From Silicimonas algicola (GTDB lineage Bacteria; Pseudomonadota; Alphaproteobacteria; Rhodobacterales; Rhodobacteraceae): DNA of 64,000 nt. The notes below the pieces were generated by a model, which worked only from the letters and a program-made list of their open reading frames with translations, searched no databases and was not told where the DNA came from. The stretch lies in NCBI RefSeq assembly GCF_003148765.1, contig NZ_QGGV01000002.1, positions 248,001 to 312,000 on the forward strand, written 5' to 3'. The position numbers were made by a program, and so were the translations under genes. Shown piece after piece: positions 40,781-51,197 of the stretch (the stretch's first letter is position 1; every line of letters begins with the position of its first letter).

Positions 40781-42691
40781 ATGGAATTTTCTTCGCGCGA
40801 GCGCAGGGACGCGATCGAGGCCGAGATGACGTGGCAGGATCGGGACCAGCCCCGCACCATCCACGCCCGCCTCGACGCCACCGCCAAGGTCCACGGCGAC
40901 CGTCCGGCGGTGTCGTTCCAGCTCCTCTCCGACCCGGCGTCGAAATCCGAGACCGTCGACTGGTCGACCGTCCTCGACAAAAGCTGCCAGGCCGCGAACC
41001 TCTTCCGCAGTCTCGGAGTGGGCGAGGGCGACGTCGTCGCCTGCATCCTCCCCAACTCGCTGGAAACGGCCTACGCGCTTCTCGGCGGCATGATCGCGGG
41101 CAAGGTCAGCCCGATCAACCCGCTCCTCGAGACCGACCAGATCGCGGCACTCTTGCGCGAGACGGGCGCCAAGCTCGTCGTCACACTGAAGAGCTTCCCC
41201 AAGACCGAGGTCGCCCAGAAGGCCGCCGCCGCCATCGAACAGGCGCCGGGCGTGACCACCGTTCTCGAAGTCGACCTCCTGCGCTACCTCAAGGGGATCA
41301 AGACGCTGATCGTCCCGCTGATCCGCCCGAAGAACAAGGTGGCCCACAAGGCGCGCGTCCTCGACTTCAACGCCGAACTCGCGAAGCAGCCGAAAACGCT
41401 GACCTTCGCGGACGGCGGCCAGGACCGCGTCGCAGCACTCTTCCACACCGGCGGCACGACGGGGATGCCGAAGATCGCCCAGCACCGCTACCAGGGCATG
41501 ATCTACAACGGCTGGATCGGGGCGAACCTTCTCTTCGACCACGAAAGCGTCATCATGTGCCCGCTGCCGCTGTTCCACGTCTTCGCGGTCGAACCCGTCC
41601 TGATGTCGGCCCTGTCCGCCGGCGCGCACGTCGTCTTCCCGACGCCCGCCGGGTATCGCGGCGACGGCGTCATGGACAACTTCTGGAAGCTCGTCGAACG
41701 CTGGCGCGCCACCTTCATCATCGGCGTACCCACGGCCTTCGCGGCCCTCATGCAGCGGCCCGTGAACGCGGACCTCTCGTCGGTGAAGATGGCCTTCTCG
41801 GGCTCCGCCCCCTTGCCGGTCGAACTCTTCAAGCGGTTCGAGGCCTCCTGCGGCGTCGAGGTGGTCGAGGGCTACGGCCTGACCGAGGCGACCTGCCTCG
41901 TCTCCTGCAACCCCATCGGCGGCGTCAAGAAGATCGGCTCAGTCGGCTTTCCGTTCCCCTATACCGACGTGAAGATCCTCACGGAAACCGCCGAGGGTGT
42001 CAGGGAATGCGCCGTGGACGAGGTCGGCGAGATATGCGTCTCGAACCCCGGCGTCTGGCCCGGCAACACCTATACGCAGGCCGACAAGAACGCGAAGCTC
42101 TACCACCACGACCGCTACCTGCGCACCGGCGATCTGGGCCGGATCGATGACGAGGGGTATCTCTGGATCACCGGCCGGGCCAAGGATCTCATCATTCGCG
42201 GCGGCCACAACATCGACCCCGCGCTGATCGAGGAGGCGCTGGCGGGCCACCCGGCCGTCGCCGTCGTCGGCGCCATCGGCCAGCCCGACGCCCACGCGGG
42301 CGAGGTGCCCTGCGTCTACGTCGAGCTCGTCGCCGGCGGCACCGCCACCCCCGGGGAGCTGCTCGACTTCCTGAAGGAGCGCGTCTCCGAACGCGCGGCG
42401 ATCCCCAAGTATGTCGAGATCCTGCCCGAGATCCCCAAGACCGCCGTCGGCAAGGTCTTCAAACCCGACCTCCGCCGCAGCGCCATCTCGCGCATCTACG
42501 ACGCAACGCTCGAAGCGGCGGGTCTTCCCGCGGGGGTTGCGCATGTCGAGGAGGACAAGAAGCTCGGCCTCGTCGCCTGCCTCTCGGGACGCGAGGGATG
42601 CGACGATGCAGCCGTCACCAGAGCGCTGGCGCCCTTCACCCGTCCGTGGAGATGGGCGGACAATCCGCCTAAAAATCGAGGTATTAAATAA
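40781..42691 (+). CDS. Acyl-CoA synthetase (AMP-forming)
   Basis: A 636-residue ANL-superfamily enzyme. The ATG at 40781 follows GGGGAGGAG and is preferred over the upstream frame start at 40730. Motifs: ATP-binding LFHTGGTTGMPK (about 220-231), GYGLTEATCLVS (about 366), YLRTGDLGRIDDEGYLWITG (about 445-464), and the catalytic lysine in PKTAVGKVFKPDLR near the end. It activates a fatty or aromatic acid as acyl-AMP, then CoA thioester. The chain-length specificity cannot be decided. The C-terminus carries a non-conserved tail of about 60 residues. Confidence 0.92.
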   Translation: MEFSSRERRDAIEAEMTWQDRDQPRTIHARLDATAKVHGDRPAVSFQLLSDPASKSETVDWSTVLDKSCQAANLFRSLGVGEGDVVACILPNSLETAYALLGGMIAGKVSPINPLLETDQIAALLRETGAKLVVTLKSFPKTEVAQKAAAAIEQAPGVTTVLEVDLLRYLKGIKTLIVPLIRPKNKVAHKARVLDFNAELAKQPKTLTFADGGQDRVAALFHTGGTTGMPKIAQHRYQGMIYNGWIGANLLFDHESVIMCPLPLFHVFAVEPVLMSALSAGAHVVFPTPAGYRGDGVMDNFWKLVERWRATFIIGVPTAFAALMQRPVNADLSSVKMAFSGSAPLPVELFKRFEASCGVEVVEGYGLTEATCLVSCNPIGGVKKIGSVGFPFPYTDVKILTETAEGVRECAVDEVGEICVSNPGVWPGNTYTQADKNAKLYHHDRYLRTGDLGRIDDEGYLWITGRAKDLIIRGGHNIDPALIEEALAGHPAVAVVGAIGQPDAHAGEVPCVYVELVAGGTATPGELLDFLKERVSERAAIPKYVEILPEIPKTAVGKVFKPDLRRSAISRIYDATLEAAGLPAGVAHVEEDKKLGLVACLSGREGCDDAAVTRALAPFTRPWRWADNPPKNRGIK

Positions 42692-42780
42692 TGCCTGCCC
42701 AAATCTTGCCCACGGTCGAGTCACAGTTTGGTCAGATTTCGATGTGACCTTGTCCCGACAACCCAGGGATGAGGTTTCAC

Positions 42781-42960
42781 ATGGTTCATCTGTCGATCAG
42801 CATCATCGCGGCGCTCGCGATCGCGATCTCGACCTGGGACGCGACGGGCTCGCTGGCGCTGTCCTTCCTGGCTTACGTGCTGACCGGCAGCCTCGTCCTG
42901 ACGATGGCGCTTGTGTCCGACTGGCTCGACATCCGGTCCGAAGACCGCGACGACGCGTAA
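42781..42960 (+). CDS. Small membrane protein, 59 aa
   Basis: Two hydrophobic segments (SISIIAALAIAISTW and ALSFLAYVLTGSLVLTMALV) followed by an acidic tail. GATGAGG precedes the ATG at 42781; an ATG four codons upstream is less well placed. The stop is three bases before the convergent beta-propeller gene. The family is not recognised; it is a typical short inner-membrane protein of this group. Confidence 0.65.
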   Translation: MVHLSISIIAALAIAISTWDATGSLALSFLAYVLTGSLVLTMALVSDWLDIRSEDRDDA

Positions 42961-42963
42961 GAC

Positions 42964-43833
42964 CTAATTCAGCACCACGGAATAGCGAACGATCCGGTTG
43001 TTGTCCGAGTCGCTGAAGAAGTAGCGGCTGCCATCGACCGCCACACCCTCGGGATCGTCGAATCGGTTCGGTCCCAGACCCGGCGTCCCATCTCCCAACA
43101 CCCCCACCAGCGCTCCGCCTCCGGGCGCGTCCGGGTCGATCATCAGGATGCGATGCGCGTCCTGGTCGGCCACCACCAGCATCCCGGTCTCTGTCACGTC
43201 CAGATAGCGCGGACCGCGAAACCCGAAGGCCGGACCTTCGATCACCTGTAGCCGCTCCAGGTCCGGCGAATACTTGACCAGCCGCCGCGCCGCGTTGTCC
43301 GCGACCCAGATCGCGCCATCCGCCGCCTCGGCCACGTCGTGCGCGCCCGGATGCCCTTCGACCGTCGAAACCAGCTTCAGGTCGCGAAACCGCGCGAGGA
43401 CGCCGATGGCGCTCGCCATCGCGTAGAGGTCGCCGTTCGAATGCAGAAGCGCACCCTCGGTGCCCGGAGCCGTCACGCCGATGTCGGGTTCGTCCCCCAG
43501 GACGTCGAGCGATTCGTAGATCGCCACCGCGCCGGCGTTCGTGACCGCGACGGCGATCGATCCGTTGAGCCCGAAGCTGATGTCGTGGACCCCTGGCAGG
43601 AAGCCTTCGCCCAGCATCTCGATCAGCTCCAGCGTCTCGGGGTCGAAGACGGCGATCCGCGCGCCGAACTTGTCGGCGACATAGAGCCGGCCGTCAGGCC
43701 CCATCGCAAGGTCGTGCGGGTCGTTCAGGACGGGCTCGCTCGCCAGGTCGAAGCTCGCAAACGGGGGCGCCTCCTGGGCGAGGGCAGGGCTGGAGAGGAG
43801 TAGGAGAGGGAGGGCAAGGCTGCGCATGACCAT
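42964..43833 (-). CDS. Secreted NHL/SMP-30-like beta-propeller protein
   Basis: A 289-residue protein with a signal peptide (MRSLALPLLLLSSPALAQE; ATG at 43833 or 43827). The rest shows repeated propeller blades with DPHDLAMGPDGRLYVADKFG, GAHDVAEAADGAIWVADNAA and FDDPEGVAVDGSRYFFSDSD, the layout of NHL-repeat proteins. It is probably periplasmic. The function is unknown: NHL propellers bind ligands or act as lactonase-like enzymes. Confidence 0.8.
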   Translation of the reverse strand: MVMRSLALPLLLLSSPALAQEAPPFASFDLASEPVLNDPHDLAMGPDGRLYVADKFGARIAVFDPETLELIEMLGEGFLPGVHDISFGLNGSIAVAVTNAGAVAIYESLDVLGDEPDIGVTAPGTEGALLHSNGDLYAMASAIGVLARFRDLKLVSTVEGHPGAHDVAEAADGAIWVADNAARRLVKYSPDLERLQVIEGPAFGFRGPRYLDVTETGMLVVADQDAHRILMIDPDAPGGGALVGVLGDGTPGLGPNRFDDPEGVAVDGSRYFFSDSDNNRIVRYSVVLN

Positions 43834-43911
43834 GATGCTAGCACGGGCGGGACGCGGCGCCAGACACCTACGCAATACCGACGCGATACCGACGCGATAC
43901 CGACGTGGCGT

Positions 43912-44550
43912 TCAGGGCATCCAGCGCAGCCAGTTCGCGATCAGCCGCAGACCCGCCGCCTGGCTCTTTTCGGGGTGAAACTGCGTCCCGACCATGGTGT
44001 CCCGTCCGACGATAGCCGTCACCGCCCCGCCATAATCGCAATGCGCGATCAGTTGCGTCGGGTCATTCATCTCCATCTGGTAGGAGTGGACGAAATACGC
44101 ATGATCCCCGGTACTTAACCCTTCGGTCACCGGATGCGCCCGGTCGATAACCAGGTCGTTCCACCCCATGTGCGGCACCTTCAGCGACGGGTCCGACGGT
44201 TCGATCCACCGCACCTCGCCGTCGATCCAGCCAAGCCCCGCGACCGTCTCGTACTCATGCCCCGCCCGCGCCATGAGCTGCATCCCGACGCAGATGCCGA
44301 GGAAAGGTTTCGCTTTGATTTCAACGCCTTCCACCAAGGCGTCGAACAGCCCCTCCTGTCCCCGAAGTTCCGCCATGCAGGCCGGAAACGCCCCGTCCCC
44401 CGGCAACACCAACCGGTCCGCCTGCGCCACATCCTCAGTCCGGTCCGACACGAGGACGCGGCCCGCCCCCGTCTCGCGCGCCATGCGCTGGAACGCCTTC
44501 TCGGCGGAATGAAGGTTCCCCGCGCCGTAGTCGATCAGGACGGTCAGCAT
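43912..44550 (-). CDS. hisH: Imidazole glycerol phosphate synthase, glutamine amidotransferase subunit
   Basis: A 212-residue class I glutamine amidotransferase. Start LTVLIDYGAGNLHSAEKAF, nucleophile in FLGICVGMQLM (about residue 82), and the His/Glu pair in TQFHPEKSQAAG near the C-terminus are all present. HisH supplies ammonia to HisF for imidazole ring formation in histidine synthesis. It lies 10 bp after hisB on the same strand; hisA and hisF, normally next, are not downstream here. Confidence 0.95.
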   Translation of the reverse strand: MLTVLIDYGAGNLHSAEKAFQRMARETGAGRVLVSDRTEDVAQADRLVLPGDGAFPACMAELRGQEGLFDALVEGVEIKAKPFLGICVGMQLMARAGHEYETVAGLGWIDGEVRWIEPSDPSLKVPHMGWNDLVIDRAHPVTEGLSTGDHAYFVHSYQMEMNDPTQLIAHCDYGGAVTAIVGRDTMVGTQFHPEKSQAAGLRLIANWLRWMP

Positions 44551-44560
44551 GGTACAGCCG

Positions 44561-45148
44561 TCACAGCGCGCCCTTGGTGGACGGGATCGTATCGCCCTTC
44601 CGCGGATCGGTCTCGACCGCTTCGCGCAGCGCCCGTGCCACCGCCTTGAAGGCCGCCTCGGCGATGTGGTGACTGTTGATCCCGTGCAGCGCGTCGACGT
44701 GCAGCGTGATCCCGCCATGTGTCGAGAAAGCCTGGAAAAATTCCCGCACAAGCTCGGTGTCGAATGTGCCGATCCTAGGCGTCGGCAGGACAAGATTCCA
44801 CACCAGGAACGGCCGCCCCGACAGGTCCAGAGCCGCGCGCACCAGCGCGTCGTCCATCGGCAGAAGGCAGGCGCCATAGCGCCGAATCCCGCGTTTGTCG
44901 CCAAGCGCCTTCGCCAGCGCCTGACCAAGAGCGATGCCCGTATCCTCGACCGTGTGGTGGTCGTCGATGTGGAGGTCGCCCTTGGCGCGGACCGTCATGT
45001 CGATCAGCGAATGCCGCGCCAACTGGTCCAGCATGTGGTCGAAGAACCCCACGCCGGTGTCGTTGTCATAGGTTCCGGTCCCGTCGAGGTCGATCTCGAC
45101 GGTGATGTCGGTTTCGGCCGTCGTCCGCGTCACGGTCGCGTTGCGCAT
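44561..45148 (-). CDS. hisB: Imidazoleglycerol-phosphate dehydratase
   Basis: A 195-residue single-function IGPD. The ATG at 45148 follows AAGGAG. Manganese ligands lie in [13 protein letters not shown] (about 40-52), [17 protein letters not shown] (about 65-80), and [13 protein letters not shown] (about 158). It performs the seventh step of histidine synthesis. It forms a small hisBH operon. Confidence 0.96.
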   Translation of the reverse strand: MRNATVTRTTAETDITVEIDLDGTGTYDNDTGVGFFDHMLDQLARHSLIDMTVRAKGDLHIDDHHTVEDTGIALGQALAKALGDKRGIRRYGACLLPMDDALVRAALDLSGRPFLVWNLVLPTPRIGTFDTELVREFFQAFSTHGGITLHVDALHGINSHHIAEAAFKAVARALREAVETDPRKGDTIPSTKGAL

Positions 45149-45301
45149 CGCCTGGATCTCCTTGCAGCGAGGCCGCTTATAGGCGGCGAAGGGAAACCGG
45201 GAAAGCCCGGTTTTCTCTCGCGAATCGGGGTGTTGTGCGGCTGCACGATGGCAATGCCGCCCGGCGCGACATATGTTCAGGTCGAAGCGAAGGGGCAGGC
45301 A

Positions 45302-46717
45302 GTGATACTCGGCGACATTGCGGACGGACTGACGCGCGGCGTCGAGGCGACGATGAGCACCGTCAGCGGCGCCTTCTTCGAGCCCGTGGTGCGCCTCGGC
45401 GTGACGGGCCTTGCCCGGTCCGGCAAGACGGTCTTCATCACCTCGCTCGTGGCCAACCTCATCTCGCGCGGCCGGATGCCCGCGCTCAGGGCCGCGGCCG
45501 AGGGCCGGATCCACACCGCCTGGCTCCAGCCGCAACCCGACGACACGGTCCCGCGCTTCGACTACGAGGCGCATCTCGCCGCGATGACGGGTCCGGACCC
45601 CCATTGGCCGGAAAGCACGAACGGGATCAGTGAGTTGCGGCTGTCCTTTCGCGTGCGGCCCTCGGGTCTTCTGTCCGGCTTTCAGGGTCCGCGAACCCTT
45701 CATCTCGACATCGTGGACTATCCCGGCGAGTGGCTCCTCGACCTTGGCCTTCTCGACAAGACCTTCGAGGAATGGTCGCGCGACACGCTGGCGCGCAACG
45801 ATCCACGCCCCGAGGCCGCTGCCTTTAAGGAGGCTCTGGCCGCAGCCAATCCGGACGCCAAGCTGGACGAGGTCGCCGCAAAGTCCCTCGCCGAGGCTTT
45901 CGCCGCCTCGCTCCAGGCCCTGCGCGACGCCGGCTACTCGGACTGCACGCCCGGCCGCTTCCTGCTTCCGGGCGATCTCAAGGGCTCGCCCGCCCTGACC
46001 TTCGCGCCATTGCCGCCGCAGGACTGGCCGAGGGGCAGCCTCGGGCGCGAGTTCGCGCGCCGCTACGAGGCCTACAAGCGCCAGGTCGTGAAGCCCTTCT
46101 TCCGCGACCACTTCGCCCGCATCGACCGGCAGGTGGTGCTGGTCGACGTCCTCGGCGCCATCCATTCGGGGCCGAAGGCGGTCGAAGACATGCGGCTTGC
46201 GCTCGCCGACATTCTCGGCGCTTTCCGTCCGGGCCGGAATGCCTTCCTTTCGAAGCTGCTGCTCGGCAAGCGGGTCGAGAAGATCCTCTTCGCCGCGACC
46301 AAGGCCGACCACCTGCACCACGCGCAGCACGCGCAACTTACCGCCATCGCCGCCGCTCTTCTGGCCGACGCAAAGACCCGTGCCGACTTCGCGGGCGCCG
46401 AGACGCAGGCCATGTCGATCGCCGCTCTCCGCGCCACGACCGAAGACCGGGTGGAGCAGGGCGGGCGCACGCTCGATCTCGTGCGGGGCCGGCTTCTCGA
46501 CGGTGGCAAGAGCGTCGCGATGTACCCCGGCCGCCTGCCCGAGGATCCAGGCAAGCTTCTGATCCCGTCGCGTCAGGGTGCCGACCGCTGGCTGGAACAG
46601 GATTACAGCATAATGACCTTCGCCCCGCAGCCGGTGACCCTCAAGCCCGGCGACGGCCCGCCCCACATCAGGCTCGACCGCGCCGCCGAGTTCCTGATCG
46701 GAGATCGCCTGAGATGA
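45302..46717 (+). CDS. ycjX: YcjX-family GTP-binding protein
   Basis: A 471-residue P-loop protein (DUF463). The GTG at 45302 follows AAGGGG with good spacing and gives the usual N-terminus [17 protein letters not shown] codons at 45248/45254 lack a site. Walker A is GLARSGKT (about residues 37-44), followed by [10 protein letters not shown], and [16 protein letters not shown] is the family switch region. It is commonly stress-induced with YcjF. It overlaps ycjF by four bases (ATGA). The exact role is unknown. Confidence 0.93.
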   Translation: MILGDIADGLTRGVEATMSTVSGAFFEPVVRLGVTGLARSGKTVFITSLVANLISRGRMPALRAAAEGRIHTAWLQPQPDDTVPRFDYEAHLAAMTGPDPHWPESTNGISELRLSFRVRPSGLLSGFQGPRTLHLDIVDYPGEWLLDLGLLDKTFEEWSRDTLARNDPRPEAAAFKEALAAANPDAKLDEVAAKSLAEAFAASLQALRDAGYSDCTPGRFLLPGDLKGSPALTFAPLPPQDWPRGSLGREFARRYEAYKRQVVKPFFRDHFARIDRQVVLVDVLGAIHSGPKAVEDMRLALADILGAFRPGRNAFLSKLLLGKRVEKILFAATKADHLHHAQHAQLTAIAAALLADAKTRADFAGAETQAMSIAALRATTEDRVEQGGRTLDLVRGRLLDGGKSVAMYPGRLPEDPGKLLIPSRQGADRWLEQDYSIMTFAPQPVTLKPGDGPPHIRLDRAAEFLIGDRLR

Positions 46718-47718
46718 CCGACACCCGCGACCACGGCCCCGTCCTGATCGACCTCGACCCGCGCTCCGAGATGCAAAGCCCGGCGGACGCGCCCGCCGTG
46801 GCCGAACCCGAAGCCGCGCCCACGGGGCAGGCGATGCAGACGGTCGCCACGCTGGCCGGACGTCCGCGTTCGGCGCTGGCGGCATGGTTCTGGCGGCTTC
46901 TGGGGGCTGTCGTCACCTTCTTCGCGGGTGTGGCGCTCTGGGACTGGACGGCCTCGCTCATTGCGCGGAACGAGGTGCTGGGGGCCGTTGCGCTGACGCT
47001 CCTGGTGCTCTTCGTCCTCGTCTGTCTCGCCATCATCCTGCGCGAGGCGGCGGCACTGGCCCGACTTTCCCGCGTCGAGCGTCTGCACGACGAGGCCGCG
47101 CGCGTCATCGCCTCGGGCGGCACCGAAGGCGCCCGTACGCTGGCCCGCCACCTGGCCTCGTTCTACGCGGGGCGCGACGACACCAAGTGGGGCCGTCAGC
47201 GGCTGGAGGAAGGGATCGAGCAGAGCTTCGACCCCGATGTCCTCATCACGCTCGCCGAGGATTCGCTTCTCGCCCCCCTGGACGCCATGGCCCTGCGCGA
47301 GGTCGAGGCGGCGGCGCGGCAGGTGGCGACGGTGACGGCGCTGGTGCCGCTGGCCTTCGCCGACGTCGCTGCGGCGCTGACCTCGAACCTGCGCATGATC
47401 CGCCGCATCGCCGAGGTTTACGGCGGCCGGTCGGGCACGCTCGGCGCCTGGCGGCTGACGCGCGCGGTCCTGACCCACTTGGTTGCCACGGGCGCTGTGG
47501 CGGTCGGCGACGACCTCATCGGTTCGGTCGGCGGCGGTCACGTCCTCGCCAAGCTTTCGCGGCGGTTCGGCGAAGGCATGATCAACGGCGCGCTGACCGC
47601 ACGGGTGGGGATCGCGGCGATGGAGGTCTGCCGCCCGCTGCCCTTCGGGGCAGGTCGCCGCCCGCGTGTCACCGCCGTCATCGGGCGCGCGCTGACGGGC
47701 CTCTTCGACCGGACATGA
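46714..47718 (+). CDS. ycjF: YcjF/TIGR01620-family membrane protein
   Basis: A 334-residue protein. After a Pro/Glu-rich cytoplasmic N-terminus, two membrane segments are visible ([15 protein letters not shown] and [22 protein letters not shown], about 65-115). The C-terminal DUF697 region includes [20 protein letters not shown] and [20 protein letters not shown]. It is the usual partner of YcjX. Both reading-frame ends overlap their neighbours. Confidence 0.92.
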   Translation: MTDTRDHGPVLIDLDPRSEMQSPADAPAVAEPEAAPTGQAMQTVATLAGRPRSALAAWFWRLLGAVVTFFAGVALWDWTASLIARNEVLGAVALTLLVLFVLVCLAIILREAAALARLSRVERLHDEAARVIASGGTEGARTLARHLASFYAGRDDTKWGRQRLEEGIEQSFDPDVLITLAEDSLLAPLDAMALREVEAAARQVATVTALVPLAFADVAAALTSNLRMIRRIAEVYGGRSGTLGAWRLTRAVLTHLVATGAVAVGDDLIGSVGGGHVLAKLSRRFGEGMINGALTARVGIAAMEVCRPLPFGAGRRPRVTAVIGRALTGLFDRT

Positions 47719-48476
47719 GCGGGGTGGCGGACATGTTCAGGCTCGACGGCAAGCGCATCCTCATCACCGGAGCCTCCAGCGGCATCGGCGCACATTTCGC
47801 GCTCGTCGCCGCCGGGGCCGGGGCCGAGGTGGTCGCAGCCGCGCGCCGGGAAGATCGCCTCGCGGAGCTGGCAGAGAGGATCGAAGCCACGGGAGGATGG
47901 GTCAGAACCGTGGCGCTCGACGTGACCGACGCCGCCTCCTGCGCCGACGCGCTAAAGAAGGCCGGACCGCTGGACATCCTCGTCAACAACGCCGGCGTGT
48001 CCAACCTCGGACCTGCAGCAAAGACCGACGACGACGAATGGCAGCGCGTGATCGACACCAACCTCACGGGTCCGTTCCGTCTCGCCCGCGACGCGATGGC
48101 GCTCAACATCGCCGAGGGGCGGCAGGGCGTCGTCGTGAACGTGGCCTCCATCCTCGCCTCGCGCGCGGCCAAATCGGTTGCCGCCTATGCCGCCTCGAAG
48201 GCCGGGATCGCCAACCTGACACGGGCACTGGCGCTCGAGTGGGCGACGAAAGGCATACGTGTAAACGCTCTGGCGCCCGGCTATTTCGACACCGAGATCA
48301 ACGAGGACGCGCTCGCGGGAGAGGTGGGCGACAAGATCCGCCGCCGCATTCCCATGTCGCGGTTCGGAGAACTGGACGACCTGACCGGGCCATTCCTTCT
48401 TCTCGCCTCCGACGCCTCGCGCTTCATGACGGGCAGCCTTGTGACGGTGGACGGCGGGCAGTCGGCGGGGGTCTAG
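47715..48476 (+). CDS. Short-chain dehydrogenase/reductase
   Basis: A 253-residue classical SDR. Cofactor motif ITGASSGIG (about residues 17-25), NNAGVSNLG (about 93), catalytic serine in VVNVASILAS, and Tyr/Lys in AAYAASKAG (about 156-164). An Arg pair after strand 2 (AARREDR) suggests NADP preference. The ATG overlaps the ycjF stop (ATGA), though MFRLDG at 47733 is an alternative start. The substrate is unknown. Confidence 0.92.
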   Translation: MSGVADMFRLDGKRILITGASSGIGAHFALVAAGAGAEVVAAARREDRLAELAERIEATGGWVRTVALDVTDAASCADALKKAGPLDILVNNAGVSNLGPAAKTDDDEWQRVIDTNLTGPFRLARDAMALNIAEGRQGVVVNVASILASRAAKSVAAYAASKAGIANLTRALALEWATKGIRVNALAPGYFDTEINEDALAGEVGDKIRRRIPMSRFGELDDLTGPFLLLASDASRFMTGSLVTVDGGQSAGV

Positions 48477-48484
48477 AAACGACA

Positions 48485-48510
48485 GGGACGCGAGGTTTCC
48501 CCCGCGTCCC
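48485..48510. terminator. Bidirectional hairpin between SDR and ABC binding-protein genes
   Basis: GGGACGCG (48485-48492) and CGCGTCCC (48503-48510) form an 8-bp GC stem with a ten-base loop between two convergent genes. This is the expected place and shape for a shared terminator. Confidence 0.65.
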
Positions 48511-48534
48511 GTCTCGTTCAGGTCGGTCTGCGGC

Positions 48535-50151
48535 TCAGCCGGCGAACCACCAGCGTTCGGCGACCTTCAGGCCGTCGTTGACCCAGTTCGCGCCGACCGC
48601 CTCGTCGTGGGCGACACCGTTGCCGTGTGCGGCGATATAGTTCGCCCACATCGCGACGATCGCGCCGCCGTCGTCCTGAAGCAGGCGCTGCGCCTCCCAG
48701 TACTGGTCCTTGCGCTTGGCGTCGTCGGTCTCGGAGCGGGCCGAAACGACCAGGTCGTTGAACTTGTCCGCCGCCTCGGTGCCCTTCCAGGCGGTATCGT
48801 TCCACTCGGTGTCCGCGACGTAGGCCGAGGAATACATCCAGTCCTGGGTCGGACGTCCGCCCCAGTAGCAGGCGCACCAGCCCTTCTTGTTCCACACGTT
48901 CGACCAGTATCCGTCCGAGGGCTCGCGCACGACCTCGATCTGGATGCCCGCCTGGCCGGCCGAAGCCGCCATGAGCTGTGCCGCATCGACCGCGCCCGCG
49001 AAGGCCGCGTCCGAGACGGACAGCTGGATCGGCCCGGAGTGGCCGGACTTCTTGTAGTGCTCGGCCGCCTTCTCGGCGTCGAACTCGTGGACGGGCAGCT
49101 CGGTATTGAAGAAGGGCATCGACCCGTTGACTGGCACATCGTTGCCCGCGACCCCGTGGCCGAGCAGGATCTTGTCGACGAGCTCCTGCCGATTGATCGC
49201 GTACTTCAGCGCCATCCGCAGGTCGTAGTTGCCGAATGGTTCGACATCGAGACGCATCGGGAAAGTGAAGTGCTGCGTGCCGGTCGTCTCGAGGATCGTG
49301 AGCGTCGGCACCCGGCCGAGAAGGGCTACGGTCTTGGGGTCGATCGTGTCGGCATAGTCGACCTCGCCGTTCATGATCGCGTTCTGGCGCGCGGTGGTGT
49401 CGAGGATCGACAGCATCTCGACCTCGTCGAAGTGCGCGCGACCTTCCTTCCAGTAATTCGGGTTCCGCGTGAACTGCGCCCGCACACCGGGATCGTAGGC
49501 GTTCAGGACATATCCGCCCGTGCCGTTCATGCCGTTCGGATCGACGAGCTCGCCGTTCTCGGAGGGCATGATCATCAGGTGATAGTCCGAGACGATCATC
49601 GGGAAGTCGGCGTTGCCGGACTCGAGCTCGACGATGACGCGGTTGTCGCCGTCCTTCTTGATGTCGGTGACGCTGGCGACGAGGCCTTTCGCGGCGGATT
49701 TCGTGTTCTCGCCGCGATGGTAATTCAGGCTGGCGATCACGTCGTCCGCAGTCAGCGTCTTGCCGTCGTGGAATTCGACGCCGCTGCGCAGGTTGAAGAC
49801 CCAGGTCTTGGCACCGTTCGACGGCTCATAGCTTTCGGCCAGTTCGCCGATCAGCTCGCCCGTGTTCGACACTTCGGTCAGCATGTTGCCGCGCGAGTGG
49901 ATCAGCATCTGGGTGAAGGCGTTCTCGGCCGTCGAGGGGTCGAGGATGTCGGTGGTCGAGCCGTAGCTGGAGGCGAGGCGGAAGAGACCGCCCGCCTTTG
50001 GCGTCTGCGCCTGGGCGCGGCTCGCGAGCGACAGCGCGGTCGGCAGCGTCACACCCGTGGCGAGCGCCGACATGATGAAGCGGCGGCGGTTGATCTGGCC
50101 GGCCGTCAGCTTGCTGGCCTGGCGCCGGATGTAGCTTTCCTTCGTGGTCAT
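48535..50151 (-). CDS. ABC transporter substrate-binding protein, family 5 (peptide type), Tat-exported
   Basis: A 538-residue periplasmic protein. The N-terminus has a twin-arginine motif (NRRRFIMSALATG) and ends in SRAQA before the mature part, so Tat export is likely. The family-5 plan is seen in GAKTWVFNLRSGVEFHDGKT, DDVIASLNYHRGENTKS, and the late DWMYSSAY segment. Such proteins bind oligopeptides or related amines. No permease genes lie beside it, so it is an orphan binding protein in this window. The ATG at 50151 is chosen; one at 50166 is in frame. Confidence 0.9.
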   Translation of the reverse strand: MTTKESYIRRQASKLTAGQINRRRFIMSALATGVTLPTALSLASRAQAQTPKAGGLFRLASSYGSTTDILDPSTAENAFTQMLIHSRGNMLTEVSNTGELIGELAESYEPSNGAKTWVFNLRSGVEFHDGKTLTADDVIASLNYHRGENTKSAAKGLVASVTDIKKDGDNRVIVELESGNADFPMIVSDYHLMIMPSENGELVDPNGMNGTGGYVLNAYDPGVRAQFTRNPNYWKEGRAHFDEVEMLSILDTTARQNAIMNGEVDYADTIDPKTVALLGRVPTLTILETTGTQHFTFPMRLDVEPFGNYDLRMALKYAINRQELVDKILLGHGVAGNDVPVNGSMPFFNTELPVHEFDAEKAAEHYKKSGHSGPIQLSVSDAAFAGAVDAAQLMAASAGQAGIQIEVVREPSDGYWSNVWNKKGWCACYWGGRPTQDWMYSSAYVADTEWNDTAWKGTEAADKFNDLVVSARSETDDAKRKDQYWEAQRLLQDDGGAIVAMWANYIAAHGNGVAHDEAVGANWVNDGLKVAERWWFAG

Positions 50152-50251
50152 GCGTGTCTCCCTCACTTTTCGCCATTCAATCGGGCCGGCCCCCGGAAGG
50201 CAAGCCCGGGCTTTAAGCCCCGCTTAAGCCTTCGGGGCTAGTCCGTAGGAC

Positions 50252-51193
50252 ATGACAGGCTTCGAATGGCTCGACGGCGTTGAAGCGCCGGTCTTCGTCC
50301 TGATGCCCGCCGACGCGCGGGCCAGGATCGTGTTCTGGAACCGGACGACCGAACGGCTGACCGGGCTTGGCAGGGCCGAAGTCCTCGGTCGCCGCGTGGA
50401 CGACGTGCTCGGAACGGCGGCGCTTCGCCTTCCGCCTCCGGGCGGATCGGGGGCCGCGCCCGGCACCCTCGGCGCGGTGTCCCTTTGGCCCGTGCCAGGC
50501 CGCGACGCCCTTGTCGTGACGCTTCCCCCCGCGGCGCAGGACCAGGAACGGGAGCTTTTTCTCGGCATGGCGGCCCACGATCTCCGCACGCCCCTGCGGA
50601 ACATCATCCACCTTTGCGAGGACGCTCACGACGACCCCGAAACGGCGGGGCGCATCGTCGGCATCGCAACACGCGCGCAAGAGCTTCTGGCGGACGTGCT
50701 GGCAGCGGTGCAGGCATCGACCGTCGCGAACGTGCCGACGACACTCGTGGAGTTGGGCCAACTCTGCCGGGTGATCTTCGCGATGCTCGATCCCGAAGGC
50801 CGGCATGATCTCAGCGCGGGCGAGGCGACGCTCGATGTCGAACGGCCGGTGCTTCAGATCGTGCTGCGCAACCTCGTCGACAACGCCATCCGCCATGGCG
50901 GAGCGGCACGGCTGTCCCTGCGCATCTGGGCGGAACAGCGTTCAGGAGGTCAGATCGCAATCGGTGTGTCGGACGATGGCCGCGGCTTCGAGGACCCGGC
51001 GAAGGCGTTTCTTTCGGGCGGCGAGATGCGGCATGACTCGGGCTTCGGTCTCGTCGGTCTGCGCCGCCTGATCCGTGCGCGGGGCGGGACTCTGCTGGTG
51101 GCGCGCCCCGAAAACGGATCGGGCAGCGTGGTCACCGTCACGCTGCCCGGCGCCGTCCTCGCAGGGGAAGGCGCGGTCGCCCGCGCCTCCTGA
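50252..51193 (+). CDS. Soluble PAS-type sensor histidine kinase
   Basis: A 313-residue kinase without membrane segments. An N-terminal PAS-like domain (about 1-85: RIVFWNRTTERLTGLGRAEV) precedes the phospho-acceptor MAAHDLRTPLRN (His about 109). The ATPase part has NLVDNAIRHGG (about 207), VSDDGRGFEDP and GFGLVGLRRL. There is no response regulator beside it. It is convergent with amtB. Confidence 0.88.
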   Translation: MTGFEWLDGVEAPVFVLMPADARARIVFWNRTTERLTGLGRAEVLGRRVDDVLGTAALRLPPPGGSGAAPGTLGAVSLWPVPGRDALVVTLPPAAQDQERELFLGMAAHDLRTPLRNIIHLCEDAHDDPETAGRIVGIATRAQELLADVLAAVQASTVANVPTTLVELGQLCRVIFAMLDPEGRHDLSAGEATLDVERPVLQIVLRNLVDNAIRHGGAARLSLRIWAEQRSGGQIAIGVSDDGRGFEDPAKAFLSGGEMRHDSGFGLVGLRRLIRARGGTLLVARPENGSGSVVTVTLPGAVLAGEGAVARAS

Positions 51194-51197
51194 GCCG

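Noticed and set aside
40016-41629. Minus-strand frame of 537 codons opposite the PPOX and acyl-CoA synthetase genes
   Set aside because: Shadow with Glu/Val/Gly-rich low-complexity composition.
45149-46885. Upstream extension of the hisB frame on the minus strand
   Set aside because: The hisB start at 45148 has a good ribosome-binding site; the extension is antisense to ycjX and has no domains.
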